From CAYJBP01 sp964368605 (lineage in GTDB: Bacteria; Bacillota; Dehalobacteriia; UBA4068), in the NCBI GenBank assembly GCA_964368605.1, contig CAYJBP010000125.1, positions 1 to 5,954 on the forward strand: a DNA stretch of 5,954 nucleotides, written 5' to 3'. Every line of letters starts with the position of its first letter. The first letter of the stretch is position 1. The notes beneath the pieces were generated by a model. It was not told the origin of the DNA, did no database searches, and saw only the letters and a list, made by a program, of their open reading frames with translations. The position numbers were made by a program, and so were the translations under genes. Shown here piece by piece: positions 5,411-5,954 of the stretch.

Positions 5411-5875
5411 GGGTAAAGCCGGTGGCGGTATTTGAATAATTTGGTCAAAATCATAAATATGCTTTAGCATAGCTTTTTGGGCATTAAGGCCACGATTACC
5501 ATTAATTAAATCAATGGTATGATCGGCCAATAGTTGATGGATTTTTATTAAGTCCATATTCTTTAGCTGGGCATGAGTAGCAATAGTTCTAAAAACGGTA
5601 TAGTATTTTTGGCAATTTTTTAAATAAGCAACCTGCTCGCTTAAACTAAAATTTTGCTGATATTGATCAATAAAATTTAGCCAGATACCCCTTACGGTAT
5701 CCGGCTTTTGTAATAAAAAGGCAATCAAAAATCCATGTAAGCCTAAAAGCACAGCCTGGTCACTTGGATTAGGCTGCTGTGCAAAAATGCGAGAATCTTG
5801 GCAAATAGCAGCCATGCTTTGGGTGAAAAGTTGATTTAGGTAGGCGTTTTCGTTTAATAATCCATTATTAAGCAT
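5381..5875 (-). CDS. Hypothetical protein, 164 aa, family not recognised
   Basis: I do not recognise this protein. It is a soluble-looking, largely helical sequence with no signal peptide. The most hydrophobic stretch, AVLLGLHGFLIAFLL (41-55), might be a buried helix. The middle is rich in Gln, Tyr and Asn (QYQQNFSLSEQVAYLKNCQKYY, about 71-92 when read in two parts), and the tail is acidic with a PPPALP segment (150-155). Three in-frame starts exist. AAGGA (5890-5886) is only 1 nt from GTG 5884, 4 nt from TTG 5881 and 10 nt from ATG 5875, so the ATG is chosen with moderate certainty. Base composition resembles its neighbours and the frame is open throughout, with a promoter just upstream, which supports a real gene. 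It is convergent with the acyltransferase and overlaps its 3' end by 30 bp. It could be the effector-binding half of a regulator, but no helix-turn-helix is visible. Confidence 0.7.
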   Translation of the reverse strand: MLNNGLLNENAYLNQLFTQSMAAICQDSRIFAQQPNPSDQAVLLGLHGFLIAFLLQKPDTVRGIWLNFIDQYQQNFSLSEQVAYLKNCQKYYTVFRTIATHAQLKNMDLIKIHQLLADHTIDLINGNRGLNAQKAMLKHIYDFDQIIQIPPPALPLIEVEDNTD

Positions 5876-5909
5876 CGCCAACACATCCTTGTTTTAATTT
5901 GGCTATTTT

Positions 5910-5938
5910 ATTATATCATAAATATGCCGCAAAATTAA
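5910..5938 (-). promoter_or_regulatory. Promoter of the 164-aa hypothetical gene
   Basis: On the minus strand a perfect TATAAT (5915-5910) is preceded by TGA, making an extended -10. The best -35 is a weak TTAATT (5938-5933) with a 17-nt spacer. Transcription would start near 5903, about 28 nt before the ATG at 5875. Confidence 0.5.
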
Positions 5939-5954
5939 TTCCCTCACTAAGCTA

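Noticed and set aside
5458..5478. Plus-strand hairpin TATGC/GCATA followed by T5 as a terminator for the acyltransferase gene
   Set aside because: Only five mostly AT pairs with a 4-nt loop and a GC interruption before the T-run; too weak to call, though it sits about 50 nt after the stop.
5497..5519. Inverted repeat TACCATT/AATGGTA within the hypothetical gene
   Set aside because: AT-rich with a 9-nt loop and no T-run on either strand; it lies in coding sequence and is expected by chance.

Overview
The window looks like chromosomal DNA from a low-GC Gram-positive bacterium (Bacillota, most likely class Clostridia). This rests on the AT-rich intergenic DNA, strong AAGGAG-type ribosome binding sites, extended -10 promoters, a class B sortase with a lipoprotein-type signal, and the family mix. 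The genus cannot be named from the sequence. There are seven protein genes, one cut by the left edge. I see no RNA gene, mobile element or CRISPR array.

Left part, minus strand (1-865): a RibD-C/dihydrofolate-reductase-like protein (765-235) is followed 30 bp later by the start of a MATE-family multidrug exporter (204 to beyond position 1). They probably form one transcript from an extended -10 promoter near 838-865. The divergent intergenic space (769-1009) also holds a 9-bp direct repeat with an 11-bp period upstream of the next gene.

Middle, plus strand (1010-4521): a YjiH-family membrane protein with a nucleoside-recognition (Gate) domain ends at a strong intrinsic terminator. Next comes a low-specificity L-threonine aldolase, whose true start is probably 2527. 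Then comes a class B sortase with a lipobox, expressed from a near-consensus extended -10 promoter that lies across the aldolase stop codon.

Right part (4522-5954): after a probable terminator and a tandem TTTGCCAAAA repeat, a short polytopic HGSNAT/DUF1624-type acyltransferase (4622-5410) runs into an unrecognised 164-aa gene on the minus strand (5875-5381). Their 3' ends overlap by 30 bp. The only good minus-strand terminators I find for that gene lie inside the acyltransferase coding sequence, which predicts a long antisense 3' tail.

Most of the window is ordinary housekeeping and accessory content, and I found no convincing undescribed multi-gene system. The points most worth a second look are the predicted lipid-anchored sortase, the convergent overlap with embedded antisense terminators, the unrecognised 164-aa protein, and the two small direct-repeat candidate operators.
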